DNA from: Chitinophagaceae bacterium
GTDB lineage: Bacteria; Bacteroidota; Bacteroidia; Chitinophagales; Chitinophagaceae
NCBI GenBank assembly: GCA_009996675.1
Contig: JAACZQ010000031.1
Coordinates: forward strand, 1,374 to 63,940
Reading direction: 5' to 3'
DNA: 62,567 nt
The translations under genes were made by a program, and so were the position numbers. Shown in pieces: positions 61,850 to 62,567 of this stretch (positions are counted from its first letter, which is position 1; every line of letters starts with the position of its first letter). Under the pieces are notes generated by a model. That model made no database searches, had not been told where the DNA came from, and was given only the letters and a program-made list of their open reading frames with translations.

Positions 61850-62245
61850 ATGGCAAAAGTATCTGCCTCTATCGGCAAGGAGTTATACCGGATAGAAATT
61901 AAATCAGCTTCCGGCAATGTACTCATAGCCGATGAGCCTGTTGAAAGCGGCGGGAAAGACCTGGGTTTGAATCCCAAAGAATTGCTGGCTGCAGCATTAA
62001 GCGCCTGTACCTGTGCCACGCTTCGGATGTATGCCGACCGGAAACAATGGGATGTGTCGGGTGTATCGCTGGAAGTAGAACTGGAAAGGGATGAAGCCGC
62101 CAATACAACCCGCATCACGCGTAAACTACAATTGCCGGATCATTTACCGGAGGAGCAGCGGAACCGTTTATTACAGGTGGCCAACAGTTGCCCCGTGCAT
62201 AAAATACTGAGTAACCCCATTACCATAGAAACGGCGTTGGTTTGA
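61850..62245 (+). CDS. OsmC family peroxide-resistance protein
   Basis: The 131-residue protein has the two catalytic cysteines in ALSACTCATLRMYADRK and NSCPVHKILSNPI, with ELLAAALSACTC typical of OsmC/Ohr. It reduces organic hydroperoxides. It lies three bases after pirin. Confidence 0.93.
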   Translation: MAKVSASIGKELYRIEIKSASGNVLIADEPVESGGKDLGLNPKELLAAALSACTCATLRMYADRKQWDVSGVSLEVELERDEAANTTRITRKLQLPDHLPEEQRNRLLQVANSCPVHKILSNPITIETALV

Positions 62246-62401
62246 GGTATTGTAGAATCTATTTACACAAAACCCGGTATTTTTTGATACAAAGCCCTGG
62301 TGCTGGTTTGTTTCGATGAAAATCTGAATATATTTAGCAGTGAAAAAACGGGCGCAGCTGTTCATTGCATGCGCTCCGAATTCAATATCAACCTATTGGT
62401 T

Positions 62402-62567
62402 ATGAAAAAATGGTTCCCTCTCCGGCTGGGAATATTGGTAGCTCTGTTCTGTATTGTTTCAGACCTACGTGCACAGTTTACCAAAATACTCATGGATGAA
62501 TCATTTGTCAACAACAAACGCAACTGGCCCATCCAGCCCGATGGGAAACCCCGGATCAGCATACAGA
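62402..62567 (+). CDS. Secreted protein, N-terminal fragment (truncated by window)
   Basis: The visible 55 residues start with a signal peptide (about 1-25, LRAQ cut) and continue FTKILMDESFVNNKRNWPIQ. The end is cut by the window. The start pattern resembles secreted proteins in which an N-terminal lectin-like or repeat domain follows; no assignment is made. Confidence 0.65.
   Translation, partial: MKKWFPLRLGILVALFCIVSDLRAQFTKILMDESFVNNKRNWPIQPDGKPRISIQ

Overview
The window is a 62.6 kb piece of a Bacteroidota chromosome, most likely from Chitinophagaceae or a close relative (the family is an inference). Evidence: a C-terminal type IX secretion (T9SS) sorting tail on the DUF1501 protein, a TonB-dependent receptor with a carboxypeptidase-like N-terminal domain, an ExbB-ExbD-ExbD-TonB operon, fused E1 alpha/beta 2-oxoacid dehydrogenase, single-chain glycyl-tRNA synthetase, weak Shine-Dalgarno signals, and several TAnnTTTG -7 promoter elements. 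No insertion sequence, prophage, CRISPR array or rRNA was found. One tRNA (Leu, UAG) is present.

Layout. 1-4.9 kb: end of a DUF1800 gene, DUF1501/T9SS partner, a metal-type TonB receptor behind two palindromic operator-like sites, and DUF2721. 5.1-14.5 kb: ABC exporter, serine hydrolase, fused E1 dehydrogenase, Bax-inhibitor-1 protein, and a 2-oxoacid:acceptor oxidoreductase alpha subunit without its beta partner. 14.6-19.4 kb: the protein quality-control block tig-clpP-clpP-clpX on the minus strand. 19.7-24.7 kb: an ECF sigma factor and the genes it appears to control (folE, a flavin reductase, DUF4142, a cupredoxin, a di-haem cytochrome), tied together by three copies of one promoter motif. 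25-33 kb: tRNA-Leu, PAS histidine kinase, second serine hydrolase, DEAD-box helicase with a long leader, free-methionine sulfoxide reductase, GNAT-like protein, MmcQ protein and a polysaccharide flippase. 33-36 kb: an arfB-mbnP-mbnH operon, then dtd and a MazG-like protein. 36-43.5 kb: Xaa-Pro aminopeptidase, glyS, a methyltransferase, a ferredoxin-NADP-type reductase and a large secreted zinc metalloprotease. 43.8-49.6 kb: the Ton energising operon, a second tandem tonB and mnmE. 50-54.7 kb: DUF885 lipoprotein, VOC protein, and a PhzF-MBL pair divergent from an AraC regulator. 54.7-62.6 kb: accessory-looking region with a 21-bp palindromic repeat array, small membrane proteins, DUF6688, Pmp3, a mini ABC transporter, a protein with an N-terminus like contractile-injection-system cargo, acyltransferase, pirin, OsmC and a truncated secreted protein.

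The most interesting signals are: (1) the ECF regulon, readable from sequence alone as GTAACC-N14/15-TACTCTAA upstream of the sigma gene itself, of folE and of the DUF4142-cupredoxin genes; (2) an MbnP/MbnH copper-protein pair with no methanobactin operon; (3) four phased 21-bp interrupted palindromes in a 600-bp gene-free stretch; (4) the possible injection-system cargo protein; (5) paired palindromes over the promoter of the TonB receptor. Word-like repeats (TTTGATTTTTTGAT, GTAGTGAGTAGTCAGTAGTGAG, GGTTTATGGTTTTTAG) fill many intergenic gaps and often form inverted pairs.
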